From assembly GCF_042643265.1 (NCBI RefSeq), contig NZ_JBHRRZ010000001.1, positions 124,001 through 188,000 of the forward strand: 64,000 nt of DNA, read 5' to 3'. The DNA comes from Virgibacillus_O sediminis (GTDB lineage: Bacteria > Bacillota > Bacilli > Bacillales > Amphibacillaceae). Shown piece after piece: positions 1 to 8,975 of this stretch (positions within the stretch are counted from its first letter, which is position 1; every line of letters begins with the position of its first letter). The position numbers and the translations under genes were made by a program. The notes beneath the pieces are model-generated. The model was given only the letters and a program-made list of their open reading frames with translations. It did not search any database and was not told the origin of the DNA.

Positions 1-178
1 CATGTCCATTCCCTACATTCGTTTCAATGTCCACTTCTTTACCTTCATAGAAATCTTTAATATATTTAGCTGTTTTATCTTCTTTGAAGGACAGCTCTGG
101 ATTTTCATGTAGATGCCGGCGGATCTCAATCATTTCCTCTTTACGCGACTCAAGCATTTCCATTAATTTTTCTCTCAT
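1..178 (-). CDS. M20 family amidohydrolase/peptidase, N-terminal fragment
   Basis: The first 59 residues of a protein whose remainder lies beyond the left window edge. The stretch IRRHLHENPELSFKE near residues 19-33 is the N-terminal hallmark of the M20/HipO family (N-acyl-amino-acid amidohydrolases and related aminoacylases), which hydrolyse amide bonds with a di-metal centre. The metal ligands lie later and cannot be seen. The start ATG is preceded by AAAGGA at normal spacing; an upstream ATG is out of frame. It lies about 160 bp downstream of the MFS exporter on the same strand, so co-transcription is possible. The substrate cannot be named from this fragment. Confidence 0.75.
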   Translation of the reverse strand, partial: MREKLMEMLESRKEEMIEIRRHLHENPELSFKEDKTAKYIKDFYEGKEVDIETNVGNGH

Positions 179-339
179 ACATTCATTTCCTTTCTGTCTT
201 AAGTGCTTTTTTCTGTTACTACATTTGATAAATAGGTAGTAGCTTCGTTAACAACTGTTAAGGTATCTAAACAATAGCGACAATCGATTGCTCCATTCCG
301 GGGTCAGTGGAATTTGCCGTGCTTTTGATTGGTGAAGTA

Positions 340-1722
340 TTATCTGGACTCCACATGTTTAGGAACTAAAGCTATAATGGAAATCAATGAAACAATAGCA
401 AAAATTACATTTGTAATAATCCCTGCTGTTGCCGCAACTTCCACTGAACTGAAGGCTGCTACAGCCCCATATACGGTACCTGAGATCGCAATCCCGAATG
501 CATTGCCTAATGAGCTCGCCATTTTATAAATACCCGAGGCCTCGCCAACCTTATTATCTGGTGAGGATGAGACGGCTGTATCAGTAGACGGTGTCGCATA
601 CATACCCAGACCTAAACCAAACAGGATAAATCCAAGAAATACTGCAATGGTATACCAAAGGTCAGGTAAAAAGGTTACTCCCATGATAGCAACACCAATT
701 AATGTGGATATAGTCCCCCAAATCATCGGGTTTCTAGCACCGACACGCTGCATTACTTTTTCACCTACCCGAATTAAGGAAAGTACTGCTATCAAATAAC
801 CGATGGATAACATACCTGATTGGAATTCTGTAAAGCCACGGCCCACTTGGACATACGTATTAGCCACAATAAGTGTACCTGCTACAGCATTTAAGAAGAA
901 ATTCGATATGGTTGCGCCTGTATAAGATTTGTTTTTAAATAATTTAAAATCAATAAGCGGCGTCTGTTCCCGATTTTTTTCATAGCGCACGAAAGCAATA
1001 ATACCGCCGATTACAACAGCCATTAAAATCAGGGTTATCGGGCTAGTCCAGCCCAAGGTTTCACCTTGTGTAATAACAATGTTCAGCGACAATATCGCGA
1101 CAATAAATATGGCTAATCCGCCAAAGTCAAATTTAAATTTGCCTTTTGTCTCAGCCTTACTTTCTGGTACCTCTCTAATCAGCCACATAGCAAGTAAAGC
1201 GAAGATGATGGAAAAGATGAAAATCCATTTCCACCCCATATAGGTTGCAATTGCACCACCAGCAAAAGATGTTATACCAGACCCACCCCAAGAGCCGATG
1301 GACCAATAACTTAATGCACGCTGGCGTTCTCCACCTTCAAAAAATGCTTTCATTAAAGCAATGGTTGCTGGCATGATACACGCTGCAGACAAGCCTTGTA
1401 ATGCACGTCCGATTATCAATAGGATTGAGCCTTGTGCCAACACGAGTAATAAGGAACCAATCACACTTAAAATCAAACCAATATAGGTGATTTTTTTCCT
1501 CCCTAATCGATCTGCTAAACCGCCAGCTACAACGATGAAAAGTCCGGAAAATAGGGAGGTGAGACTGATTGCAATATTTAGTGTCCCCATGTTAACGCCC
1601 AAATCTCTTTGTACTGCAGGAACAATGTTTACCATTGCCTGGGCAAAGAGCCAGAAAGTGATTACCCCAAACACGATTCCTATGATTAATTTATTTGTAC
1701 CTCGATAGGTTGTTCCATCCAT
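340..1722 (-). CDS. MFS transporter, DHA2-like drug/metabolite exporter
   Basis: A 460-residue integral membrane protein. The MFS motif A GGLADRLGRKK is at residues 67-77 between the second and third membrane segments, and IIGRALQGLSAACIMPA follows as in drug:H+ antiporters of the DHA2 branch (SdrM/QacA-like). Length fits a 12-14 segment carrier. Family members export hydrophobic cations, drugs or metabolites by proton antiport; the substrate here is unknown. An SD-like GGAGGATG lies just before the start. It precedes the M20 amidohydrolase on the same strand, an arrangement that could pair export with hydrolysis of an acylated compound, but that is only inference. Confidence 0.85.
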   Translation of the reverse strand: MDGTTYRGTNKLIIGIVFGVITFWLFAQAMVNIVPAVQRDLGVNMGTLNIAISLTSLFSGLFIVVAGGLADRLGRKKITYIGLILSVIGSLLLVLAQGSILLIIGRALQGLSAACIMPATIALMKAFFEGGERQRALSYWSIGSWGGSGITSFAGGAIATYMGWKWIFIFSIIFALLAMWLIREVPESKAETKGKFKFDFGGLAIFIVAILSLNIVITQGETLGWTSPITLILMAVVIGGIIAFVRYEKNREQTPLIDFKLFKNKSYTGATISNFFLNAVAGTLIVANTYVQVGRGFTEFQSGMLSIGYLIAVLSLIRVGEKVMQRVGARNPMIWGTISTLIGVAIMGVTFLPDLWYTIAVFLGFILFGLGLGMYATPSTDTAVSSSPDNKVGEASGIYKMASSLGNAFGIAISGTVYGAVAAFSSVEVAATAGIITNVIFAIVSLISIIALVPKHVESR

Positions 1723-2002
1723 ATTACATCCTCCTTAGTTTTGCAACTTTTCAAGCAAACTGAATCTCGCTTATTGTGTGGTTTCTTGGCCGTAAATATA
1801 CGTGCATGAAAAGAATGATAAGAGGTTGATGGGACAACACCGATTACTATATTACACAGAGAGAAAGAGTATATTTTTTCTATTGGAGAAAGGAAGGTGA
1901 AGGTAATGGCACTTCGACGATGGAAAAATGAAACGGAAGCTATTTATTAGAGGAAGAAGACATTACGTTTTATCCAAAAATGTCAACTTTTAAATTAAAA
2001 GG

Positions 2003-2032
2003 TTTACAAATACCGCTAATTTCTTTTATAAT
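2003..2032 (+). promoter_or_regulatory. Sigma-A-like promoter upstream of G-run and small ORF
   Basis: TTTACA at 2003-2008 and TATAAT at 2027-2032 with an 18-bp spacer give a good match to the housekeeping consensus. It points towards the 45-codon frame at 2063 and, further on, bioB, for which it could also serve with a long leader. Confidence 0.5.
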
Positions 2033-2062
2033 CACTTATAAAGGAGAGGGGGGGGGTGTAAT

Positions 2063-2200
2063 TTGAAAAATGTTGGACGGTGCTGGTTTTGTAATGAGAA
2101 ATTTATTTACCCGGGGATCGCTTCGAAGGATCATTGCGTCAATCGCTCCTTTTTCGGTAGCCAACGATTAACCAGCCACTCCACTGTACCACTCTGTTAA
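2063..2200 (+). CDS. Possible 45-residue cysteine-containing peptide
   Basis: A TTG-started frame of 45 codons placed directly behind a good promoter and a GGAG plus nine-G tract that could act as ribosome binding site. The product contains CWFC near residues 7-10, then further Cys residues at about 25 and at the C terminus, faintly reminiscent of a zinc-binding knuckle. I recognise no family. The frame may be chance; only the promoter-SD-start arrangement supports it. Confidence 0.2.
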   Translation: MKNVGRCWFCNEKFIYPGIASKDHCVNRSFFGSQRLTSHSTVPLC

Positions 2201-2462
2201 CTACATAAACTGGAGTGCCAATTTAAGCCATTTTTGAAAGCCGAATAACAGTTCTTATTTTCAGTTGCTTTACGGCAGAGAAATTGAAACGACATGAGTA
2301 TTACCGTTTTATAAAACTGCAGATTGATTAAAAACATATCAATAAAACAACCATAGGTCGCACGTCCTTTGGAAGCTGGCCCCGGAAAATTTCAGCTAGC
2401 AAGAGATTACCATCCGTGCAAATCATTATCAAAACAAAAAAGTTAGGGCAAGGGGGAGTATA

Positions 2463-3455
2463 ATGTTGAACTTTAAAGCATTAGCAAATGATGTCATTAA
2501 TGGTTATGAGATTACAGAGGGAGAAGCGATGAAAATTTTAGAATGTCCGGACGAAGATATTCTAGAACTGCTGAACAGTGCTTATTTAATTCGAAAAAAT
2601 TACTACGGAAATAAAGTAAAGCTGAATATGATCATTAATACAAAATCTGGGGCTTGCCCGGAAAACTGTGGATATTGCGCTCAATCAAGGGATTCAACTC
2701 ATCCAATTCAAAAATATCGGATGATGCAAAAAGAGTCGATTGTGGAAGGGGCAGAAAGGGCTCATAAACTAAATTCAGGTACCTATTGTATTGTTGCTAG
2801 TGGACGTGGACCGACCAACCGGGAATTAGAGCAAGTCACAAGCGCCGTCAAAGAAATAAAACAAAAATATGACTTAAAAATTTGTGCCTGCTTAGGAATA
2901 CTTAAACCTGGACAGGCTGAACAACTAAAGGATGCCGGTGTGGACCGGTACAATCACAATATCAACACTTCAGAAAATCACCACGATAATATTACCACCA
3001 GTCACAGCTATCAAGACCGCGTCGCAACAGTAAACAAAGCGAAAAATGCAGGGATCTCACCATGTTCAGGTGTCATTGTTGGTATGAGAGAAACAAAACA
3101 GGACGTCATACAGATGGCTACAGCACTGAAACAATTAGATGCTGATTCCATTCCAGTTAATTTTCTGCACGCAATGGAAGGAACATTATTAGAGGGGACT
3201 GATGAATTAAATCCCTTATATTGTTTAAAGGTATTGAGTCTGTTCCGTTTCATCAATCCAACGAAAGAAATACGTATCTCTGGGGGACGTGAAGTGAATT
3301 TACGCAGTTTACAGCCACTTGGTTTGTATGCAGCAAACTCCATTTTCATCGGGGACTATTTGACAACTGCTGGACAAGAAGGGACAAAAGATCACCAAAT
3401 GCTAAAAGATCTTGGTTTCGAGGTTGATTATGCTGGAAGCGAACAGCCAATTTAG
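2463..3455 (+). CDS. bioB: Biotin synthase
   Basis: A 330-residue radical-SAM enzyme that inserts sulfur into dethiobiotin, the last step of biotin synthesis. The SAM-cluster cysteines are C65, C69 and C72 in GACPENCGYC. Later family blocks are intact: YNHNINTS, GVIVGMRET, and the C-terminal ISGGREVN. Length is normal. The SD AAGGGGGAG precedes the ATG. No bioA, bioD, bioF or bioW is nearby, so the gene stands alone in this window; the product could serve dethiobiotin salvage or complete a pathway encoded elsewhere. A strong hairpin terminator follows at once. Confidence 0.95.
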   Translation: MLNFKALANDVINGYEITEGEAMKILECPDEDILELLNSAYLIRKNYYGNKVKLNMIINTKSGACPENCGYCAQSRDSTHPIQKYRMMQKESIVEGAERAHKLNSGTYCIVASGRGPTNRELEQVTSAVKEIKQKYDLKICACLGILKPGQAEQLKDAGVDRYNHNINTSENHHDNITTSHSYQDRVATVNKAKNAGISPCSGVIVGMRETKQDVIQMATALKQLDADSIPVNFLHAMEGTLLEGTDELNPLYCLKVLSLFRFINPTKEIRISGGREVNLRSLQPLGLYAANSIFIGDYLTTAGQEGTKDHQMLKDLGFEVDYAGSEQPI

Positions 3456-3493
3456 TATCTTGAATTAAAGATGACTTCTATTAAGAAGGTGAC

Positions 3494-3533
3494 AATAAAT
3501 CGCCATGTGATTAGATCACATGGCGATTTATTT
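3494..3533 (+). terminator. Rho-independent terminator of bioB
   Basis: A perfect stem of about 18 bp (core AAATCGCCATGTGAT and its complement) with a 3-nt loop, followed by a T-rich tail, about 40 bp after the bioB stop. Confidence 0.9.
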
Positions 3534-3845
3534 TATTTCCGATCTTTTTCTTCATATAGTAAATGGTTCATCTCGATTCTTTTGGGGAGACGGCCGAGGG
3601 ACTGGTTTGTGTTTGCTGGTAATGTCCATCTGCCGAAAGTTAAGCAGGTGAGAGTTATAATCTTCCTATACAGCATAAGAATTTTTTCTTTTCTCAAGAC
3701 CTAAAAGAAAGGGGTTAACATGAATATTAAAAAAGAGTAAGAATCTTTATAAAAAACCTTGACTTGAAAGCGGTTATCGTTAATAATATTAATTGGAAAT
3801 GATAATCATTCTCAATAATCTTAGGAAGAAAAGGAGCTACATAAC
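3534..3845 (+). promoter_or_regulatory. Leader region of ferric-iron transporter operon
   Basis: About 310 bp without a gene. The 3' part carries TTGACT at 3759-3764 and TAATAT/TAATAA around 3781-3789 as a plausible promoter, with the Fur-like box just downstream. A 6-codon frame at 3720 behind AAAGGGG is probably meaningless. The rest shows nothing recognisable. Confidence 0.5.
3795..3813 (+). promoter_or_regulatory. Fur box
   Basis: GGAAATGATAATCATTCTC matches 16 of 19 positions of the classical Fur box GATAATGATAATCATTATC, including the whole central ATGATAATCATT. It sits immediately downstream of the putative -10 element and about 30 bp before the binding-protein gene, a position suited to iron-dependent repression. 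Confidence 0.8.
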
Positions 3846-4907
3846 ATGTACAAAAAAATACTATTCTTTATTTCTCTAGTATTCTTAGTGGTTGTTTTAG
3901 CCGCTTGTGGCAACCAAGAGTCAGGTGGCGAAGAAGCCAATGAGAACGAACCCAGTGAAGAAGAAGTCAATCTTTATACCAGCCGACATTACGATATAGA
4001 TGATGAGCTCTACAAGCAATTTCAAGAAGATACTGGTATAAAAGTTAACGTCATTGAAGGGGAGGCCGATGAGTTAATTGAGCGTATGAACCGTGAAGGT
4101 GAACAAACGGCTGACTTGTTCTACACAGCTGATGCAGGGCGCTTGCACCGTGCCAAAGAGCAAGGATTATTACAAAGTGTAGAAAGCGATATTTTAGATG
4201 AAAATATTCCTGAAAAATTAAAAGATGTTGACCAAGAGTGGTTTGGCTTAACGAAACGTGCTCGTGTCATCGTCTATCATGAGGATCGGGTGGACCCAAG
4301 CGAGCTATCGACTTACGAGGATTTAACGGATTCAAAATGGGAAGACCGTATTCTCATCCGTTCATCAGAAAATATTTATAACCAATCTCTCCTAGCATCC
4401 TTTATAGAGTTACATGGGCGTGATGAAGCTAAAGCTTGGGCTGAAGGAATCGTAGAGAATATGGCCCGTGATCCACAAGGTGGCGACCGCGACCAGGCCA
4501 AAGGAGTCGCAGCCGGTGAGGGTGATATTGCGGTTATGAACACGTATTACCTTGGCGGCATGTTAAATTCAGTAGATGAAGAAGAAGTAAAAGTCGCAGA
4601 GCAATTAGGTGTCTTCTTCCCTAATCAGGATACAACGGGAACCCATGTGAATGTAAGTGGCATTGGTATAACGAAGCATGCACAAAACAAAGAAAATGCC
4701 ATTAAACTAATCGAGTTCTTATCATCAGCAGAAGTGCAAGAACAGTTTGCAAGTGCAAACTATGAATATCCGGTCAACCCTGAGGTGGAACCAGCTGAAA
4801 CCCTTAAACAATGGGGCGACTTTAAAGAACAGGATATTAATCTATCCGTGTTAGGTGAAAACAATGCTGAAGCTGTGAAAATTTTTAATGAGGTTAACTG
4901 GAAGTAA
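3846..4907 (+). CDS. Fe(3+) ABC transporter substrate-binding lipoprotein
   Basis: A 353-residue lipoprotein with a signal peptide and lipobox ending LAAC at Cys21, so membrane-anchored outside the cell. It belongs to the FutA/IdiA/FbpA ferric-ion binding family: LYTSRHYDIDDELY after the linker, WFGLTKRARVIVY in the middle, and MNTYYLGG, where the paired tyrosines are expected to ligate Fe(III). It delivers iron to the permease and ATPase that follow. A Fur box precedes it, supporting iron control. A strong hairpin separates it from the permease gene, which usually lets the binding protein be made in excess. Confidence 0.9.
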   Translation: MYKKILFFISLVFLVVVLAACGNQESGGEEANENEPSEEEVNLYTSRHYDIDDELYKQFQEDTGIKVNVIEGEADELIERMNREGEQTADLFYTADAGRLHRAKEQGLLQSVESDILDENIPEKLKDVDQEWFGLTKRARVIVYHEDRVDPSELSTYEDLTDSKWEDRILIRSSENIYNQSLLASFIELHGRDEAKAWAEGIVENMARDPQGGDRDQAKGVAAGEGDIAVMNTYYLGGMLNSVDEEEVKVAEQLGVFFPNQDTTGTHVNVSGIGITKHAQNKENAIKLIEFLSSAEVQEQFASANYEYPVNPEVEPAETLKQWGDFKEQDINLSVLGENNAEAVKIFNEVNWK

Positions 4908-4917
4908 GAACATATCA

Positions 4918-4947
4918 GATTAGGTTGTTGGCTCCAACAACCTAATC
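4918..4947 (+). terminator. Intercistronic hairpin after the iron-binding lipoprotein
   Basis: A 14-bp stem with perfect complementarity (GATTAGGTTGTTGG and its complement) and a tiny loop lies 10 bp past the lipoprotein stop. The tail is only moderately T-rich (TTCTTG), so it may be a leaky terminator or an mRNA-stabilising stem within the operon. Confidence 0.65.
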
Positions 4948-5028
4948 TTCTTGTATATTTTCGGAACAAATTAAAAAGATATTTCCTTTCGAGGCGAGGA
5001 TTTTGTAAGATGGATAAGGTGTACAGGA

Positions 5029-6669
5029 TTGAAAGGCGTGAACTACGTGGAATTGTTAAGAAATATTAAAAATAACATAAATAGTTGGACTATATTAAGT
5101 ATTATATTTGTATGTCTCATATTACTGCCAAACTTATCCATCATCATACAATTCTTTAATGAACCCAATGAAAATTGGTTCCATATAAAAGAATACATGC
5201 TTAATACGTATATCACCAATTCTCTGATACTCGTCCTATTTGTTGGACTATTTGCAGCTTTAATTGGGTCAAGTTTAGCCTGGATTATATCTGCGTACGA
5301 CTTCCCGTTACGCGGCTTCTTCCAGTGGGGGCTGATTTTACCGTTAGCGATCCCTCCATATATTGGCGCTTACACCTATCACGGTATATTGAATTATACG
5401 GGGATCATTCAAACCACATTAAGAAACCAACTTGATATAACGGTAAATCAGCAATACTTTAATATTATGAACATGCCAGGTGCAATTTTTATATTTGTGA
5501 TTTTTCTATTTCCCTATGTTTTTACCATCACCAAAGCCTTTCTCGCCAGACAGTCGACTTCCTTGATTGAAAACGCTCGCCTACTAGGAAGCAGTGCTTG
5601 GCGAATCTATTTTAAAATTGTATTACCGATTGCTAGAGCCTCGATTGTGGCAGGTGTAAGTTTAGTTGTACTTGAAGTGCTCAATGACTACGGAGTTGTA
5701 AAATACTACGGTATTCAAACTTTTACTACGGCTATTTTCCAAACGTGGTTCGGTCTTGGGGATCTTGAATCGGCAATAAAACTGTCGGGAACTCTTATGC
5801 TCGTTATATTAGGTATTCTACTGTTGGAGAGAATTTTACGAGGTCGTAAACGTTTCAGCTTTACCACCACTAAAGTTAAGCTGTTACAGCCCGTTAAGTT
5901 GAAAGGTCGAAATAAGTGGCTTGCGTTTAGCTATTGTATGTTCATTTTTGCATTTGCTTTTATCATTCCTTTTATTCAATTGATTTTTTGGGCGTTTTTA
6001 ACGTACGAACAACTCTTCTCCAGTGAGATGTTAAATGTTATTAGTAATACGGTGTCTGTTGCCCTTGTTGCAGCGACAATCGTTACGATTATGGCCGTTG
6101 TGATTAGTAATTTTTCACGACTCCATCGAGGTTTATTAGCAAAACTTTTTCCTAAGGTGACAATTTTAGGGTATTCTATTCCTGGGGCAGTCATTGCAGT
6201 TGGAATTGTGACTCTGGTCATTGCTATCGATCAAACGATATACCAATGGGGATGGGTATCTTCCTATGTACTAAGTACAAGTATCTTTATGTTAATTTTT
6301 GCTTATATCATTCGTTACTTAGCTGTAGGTTACAACTCGGTTGACTCAGGGTTCGAGCGAATTGGCACAAATTTTACAGAGGCTTCCAGGATGCTCGGCA
6401 ACAATATCACCCAGTCTTTCTTCAAAGTTGATTTCAAACTCATTCGCGGTGCAATTTTCAGTGGATTCATCCTTGTTTTTATCGATATATTGAAAGAGCT
6501 CCCATTAACGTTAATCTTAAGGCCTTTTAATTTTGAAACACTTGCAACTAACGCCTTTACGTATGCGACCAATGAGATGATTCACGAAGCTGCTGTTCCA
6601 TCGGTTTTAATAATTTTGATTAGTGCAGTTTCCATTTACTTTTTCCATTATTTCTTAGAAAGGAAGTAA
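5029..6669 (+). CDS. Fe(3+) ABC transporter permease, fused two-domain type
   Basis: A 546-residue membrane protein of the FbpB/AfuB type, with two homologous halves of about six helices each. Both halves carry the EAA-loop (ENARLLGSSAWRIYFKIVLPIARA near residue 180 and EASRMLGNNITQSFFKVDFKLI near residue 450) that docks the ATPase. It forms the iron channel with the neighbouring lipoprotein and ATPase. The start is uncertain: TTG at 5029 has AAGGTG 7 nt upstream, whereas an in-frame GTG at 5047 has AAAGG 10 nt upstream. The downstream ATPase begins 4 bp after the stop. Confidence 0.88.
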   Translation: MKGVNYVELLRNIKNNINSWTILSIIFVCLILLPNLSIIIQFFNEPNENWFHIKEYMLNTYITNSLILVLFVGLFAALIGSSLAWIISAYDFPLRGFFQWGLILPLAIPPYIGAYTYHGILNYTGIIQTTLRNQLDITVNQQYFNIMNMPGAIFIFVIFLFPYVFTITKAFLARQSTSLIENARLLGSSAWRIYFKIVLPIARASIVAGVSLVVLEVLNDYGVVKYYGIQTFTTAIFQTWFGLGDLESAIKLSGTLMLVILGILLLERILRGRKRFSFTTTKVKLLQPVKLKGRNKWLAFSYCMFIFAFAFIIPFIQLIFWAFLTYEQLFSSEMLNVISNTVSVALVAATIVTIMAVVISNFSRLHRGLLAKLFPKVTILGYSIPGAVIAVGIVTLVIAIDQTIYQWGWVSSYVLSTSIFMLIFAYIIRYLAVGYNSVDSGFERIGTNFTEASRMLGNNITQSFFKVDFKLIRGAIFSGFILVFIDILKELPLTLILRPFNFETLATNAFTYATNEMIHEAAVPSVLIILISAVSIYFFHYFLERK

Positions 6670-6673
6670 ACTT

Positions 6674-7411
6674 ATGTTTGTTCATATCCAAGACCTGCAT
6701 TTCAAATACCCAAACGCAAGGGAACTGTCAATTGATGCGTTTAATCTAACCATTAATGAGGGAGAGATTACCACTATATTAGGTGAGTCAGGCAGTGGCA
6801 AAAGTACGTTGCTGCGATTGATTGCTGGTCTAGAAATGCCCATCAAAGGAAAAATAATGGTTGGCAAGGACTGTATGTGCAGCCAGTTGAAGTTCGTACA
6901 GCCCGAAAAACGCGGTATTGGTATGGTTTTTCAAGATTATGCCTTATTTCCTCATATGACACTGGAAGAAAACATCAAGTTTGGTCTTTTAAAATGGCCG
7001 CGTAAAGAGAAACAGATACGGGTAAAAGAAGTGATTGATCTTGTGGATTTAAAAGGGTATGAAAAGCGTTACCCTTATGAGTTAAGTGGTGGACAGCAGC
7101 AGCGTGTAGCTTTAGCACGTGCCCTTGCACCAAGGCCTAAATTGCTACTTTTTGATGAACCTTTTAGTAACCTTGATGCAGATTTGCAAATTAAAATTAG
7201 AGAAGAACTTCGTGTTATTTTAAAAACAGCCGGTGTGACTTCCATATTTGTTACCCATGATCAAGACGATGCCCAAGCGTTAGCTGATAAAATAGTTATT
7301 TTAAGAAAAGGAAAAATAAAAGAGGTGGGATCCCCAGATAAAATCTTTGGTACTGAATGTGATGTTTCCGAACGCTTGGCTGTTAAACCAAGAGTTTTGT
7401 CTAAAATATAA
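6674..7411 (+). CDS. Fe(3+) ABC transporter ATP-binding protein
   Basis: A 245-residue cytoplasmic ATPase of the FbpC type. Walker A GESGSGKST is at residues 37-45, the Q-loop follows in VFQDYALFPHMT, the signature LSGGQQQRVALARAL near residue 138, Walker B LLLFDEP near 160, and the switch histidine in FVTHDQDDA. It lacks the C-terminal regulatory TOBE extension of full-length FbpC proteins (about 350 residues). It is the last gene of the iron operon; a terminator follows. Confidence 0.9.
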   Translation: MFVHIQDLHFKYPNARELSIDAFNLTINEGEITTILGESGSGKSTLLRLIAGLEMPIKGKIMVGKDCMCSQLKFVQPEKRGIGMVFQDYALFPHMTLEENIKFGLLKWPRKEKQIRVKEVIDLVDLKGYEKRYPYELSGGQQQRVALARALAPRPKLLLFDEPFSNLDADLQIKIREELRVILKTAGVTSIFVTHDQDDAQALADKIVILRKGKIKEVGSPDKIFGTECDVSERLAVKPRVLSKI

Positions 7412-7416
7412 TTTTC

Positions 7417-7450
7417 AACTCTCGCAGCTTATGGGCGCGAGAGTTTTTTA
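7417..7450 (+). terminator. Terminator of iron-transport operon
   Basis: AACTCTCGC pairs with GCGAGAGTT across an 11-nt loop and is followed by six T. It begins a few bases after the ATPase stop codon. Confidence 0.88.
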
Positions 7451-7880
7451 ATGAACGCCGTCTATTTATTTAAGGGAGAACATGTTAATGGAAGTTTTCC
7501 CAATATATTTAGCAGGTATTAGTAATCCTTTTCATCGGGATTGAACAGAGGAAATGTTGTTTTTTCATAAAAATTTGTATATTGTTGCATATAGAGGAAT
7601 TGATGTGTTTATAAATCACAAAATATATTTTAAAATATATGAAAGCGCTGTCGGGATTCCGTTTTAAAAGAATAATGATGGGAAGTCCAACAGAAATACA
7701 CTCATTTCATGATCAGTGTTTAGGCTTTACATAGCAATGAAGAGAATGCTCGTATTACTGTTGGAGATATGGAGCAACTTCAGTCAAATTAAATGTGAGC
7801 GTTAAATGCTTAACGGCTTGCGCCCAGCTAATATCAAGTTTAGTTATGACAAAATAATTCAGATGAAAAGGGGTATTCAC
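7451..7880. other. 430-bp gap with AT palindrome and cre-like site
   Basis: No intact gene is seen. Short frames such as NEENARITVGDMEQLQSN (about 7735-7790) look like the remains of a decayed coding sequence, but I could not identify the family. An 18-bp perfect AT palindrome (7623-7640) abuts a cre-like element, possibly the control region of the dehydrogenase that follows. Confidence 0.45.
7639..7653 (+). promoter_or_regulatory. cre-like site (possible CcpA operator)
   Basis: ATGAAAGCGCTGTCG matches the CcpA consensus WTGNAANCGNWNNCW at every fixed position except the last. It lies about 230 bp upstream of the 3-hydroxyacyl-CoA dehydrogenase, so its target is not certain. Confidence 0.45.
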
Positions 7881-8846
7881 ATGAAGAACATCACAATACT
7901 TGGAGCAGGGGTTATGGGGCATGGTGCTGCGCAATTATTTGCTCAGGCAGGAAAAAATGTGCGTATCCGGGCTAGACGTGAATCATCTTTGGAAAAAGCA
8001 AGGGAACTTATGACTAACAGCTTAGATATCATGGTGGAGAAAGGCATGCTTACCGAAAACGATAGAAAGCAAGCATTAGCCCGTGTAACATATACAACTG
8101 ATTTGCATGAAGCTATACAAGATGCTGATTTTATTTTTGAATCAATTCCCGAAGTTCTTGAGCATAAATTGGATACTTACGAAATTATTGAAAGCATTGT
8201 CTCAGACCAGACGATTATTTCATCTAACACTTCGACTTTCCCATTAGAAGAATTAACACAAAGAGCAGAGCATCCCGGTAGATTTATCATTACTCATTTC
8301 TTTAACCCGCCGCAACTTGTGCCGGTTGTGGAGATTGTTAAAGGGGAAAGTACAAACGAAGACACAGTGGACACGACTTATGACTTAATGAAGGAAATCG
8401 GAAAATCTCCAGTAGTGTTAAAAAAAGAGATTAAAGGTTTCATCGTCAACCGTGTTCAAGTAGCTATGCTTCGTGAAGCGTTCAACTTAATGGAACAGGG
8501 AGTAGCTACTGCAGAAGATATTGATATTGCTATGAAAGGAAGCATGGGCTTTAAATGGGCTTTTTGCGGGCCGATGGAAAGTCAGGACTTAGCTGGTTTG
8601 CAAACAACAAAAGCTATGGTTGGAAACATATTGGAAGACCTGTCTAATACAAGAGAAGTTCCTTCCTTTTTATCGGAAATGGTAGAAAATGACCAGCTTG
8701 GCATTCGAACTAACGAAGGTTTTTACAAGTATGATGATAATGGGGAAGAAGCAATCCATACTCGAGACGATCATTTCCTTGACCTGCTCAAATTATTACA
8801 GGAAAAAGCTGAAAATAAGGAAAGAAACGTACCGACTGCCAAATAA
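7881..8846 (+). CDS. 3-hydroxyacyl-CoA dehydrogenase family protein
   Basis: A 321-residue NAD-dependent dehydrogenase of the 3-hydroxybutyryl-CoA dehydrogenase/L-carnitine dehydrogenase superfamily. The dinucleotide motif GAGVMG is at residues 8-13; SSNTSTFP and ITHFFNPPQLVPVVEIV contain the catalytic Ser/His region, and KKEIKGFIVNRVQ begins the C-terminal helical domain. The cofactor loop RIRARRESS is unusually basic where NADH-using members often have an acidic residue, so NADPH use is conceivable. ATG at 7881 is chosen because AAAAGGGG lies 8 nt upstream; the longer frame from 7806 has no SD. It stands alone, so the physiological acyl-CoA is unknown. Confidence 0.85.
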   Translation: MKNITILGAGVMGHGAAQLFAQAGKNVRIRARRESSLEKARELMTNSLDIMVEKGMLTENDRKQALARVTYTTDLHEAIQDADFIFESIPEVLEHKLDTYEIIESIVSDQTIISSNTSTFPLEELTQRAEHPGRFIITHFFNPPQLVPVVEIVKGESTNEDTVDTTYDLMKEIGKSPVVLKKEIKGFIVNRVQVAMLREAFNLMEQGVATAEDIDIAMKGSMGFKWAFCGPMESQDLAGLQTTKAMVGNILEDLSNTREVPSFLSEMVENDQLGIRTNEGFYKYDDNGEEAIHTRDDHFLDLLKLLQEKAENKERNVPTAK

Positions 8847-8975
8847 GAAGTATTCTGAATCTGGTCGCGTTGAGCTTAGTTGGATATTTTTTTTTGGCCA
8901 TAGTCGAATAGGAACCAGTCCACATAGCTATAACTAAGGATAATTTTTGTGCGAATTTATATTTTGGCCAGAAAA

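Larger units (their letters stand above)
1723..2462. other. 740-bp intergenic stretch between divergent MFS and bioB
   Basis: No conserved gene is recognisable. It contains a sigma-A-like promoter (TTTACA, 18 bp, TATAAT) at 2003-2032, a run of nine G at 2048-2056, a 45-codon open frame after it, and a 7-bp inverted repeat CACTCCA/TGGAGTG around 2178-2217. A 14-codon frame at 1906 with a good SD is too short to credit. I see no BirA-type operator (paired GTTAAC half-sites) before bioB. Confidence 0.6.

Noticed and set aside
1723..2462. BirA operator before bioB
   Set aside because: Only an isolated GTTAAC at about 2195 is present, with no partner half-site at the required spacing.
3471..3704. 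77-codon plus-strand frame after bioB
   Set aside because: It contains the perfect bioB terminator hairpin within its first third and has no SD or recognisable family.
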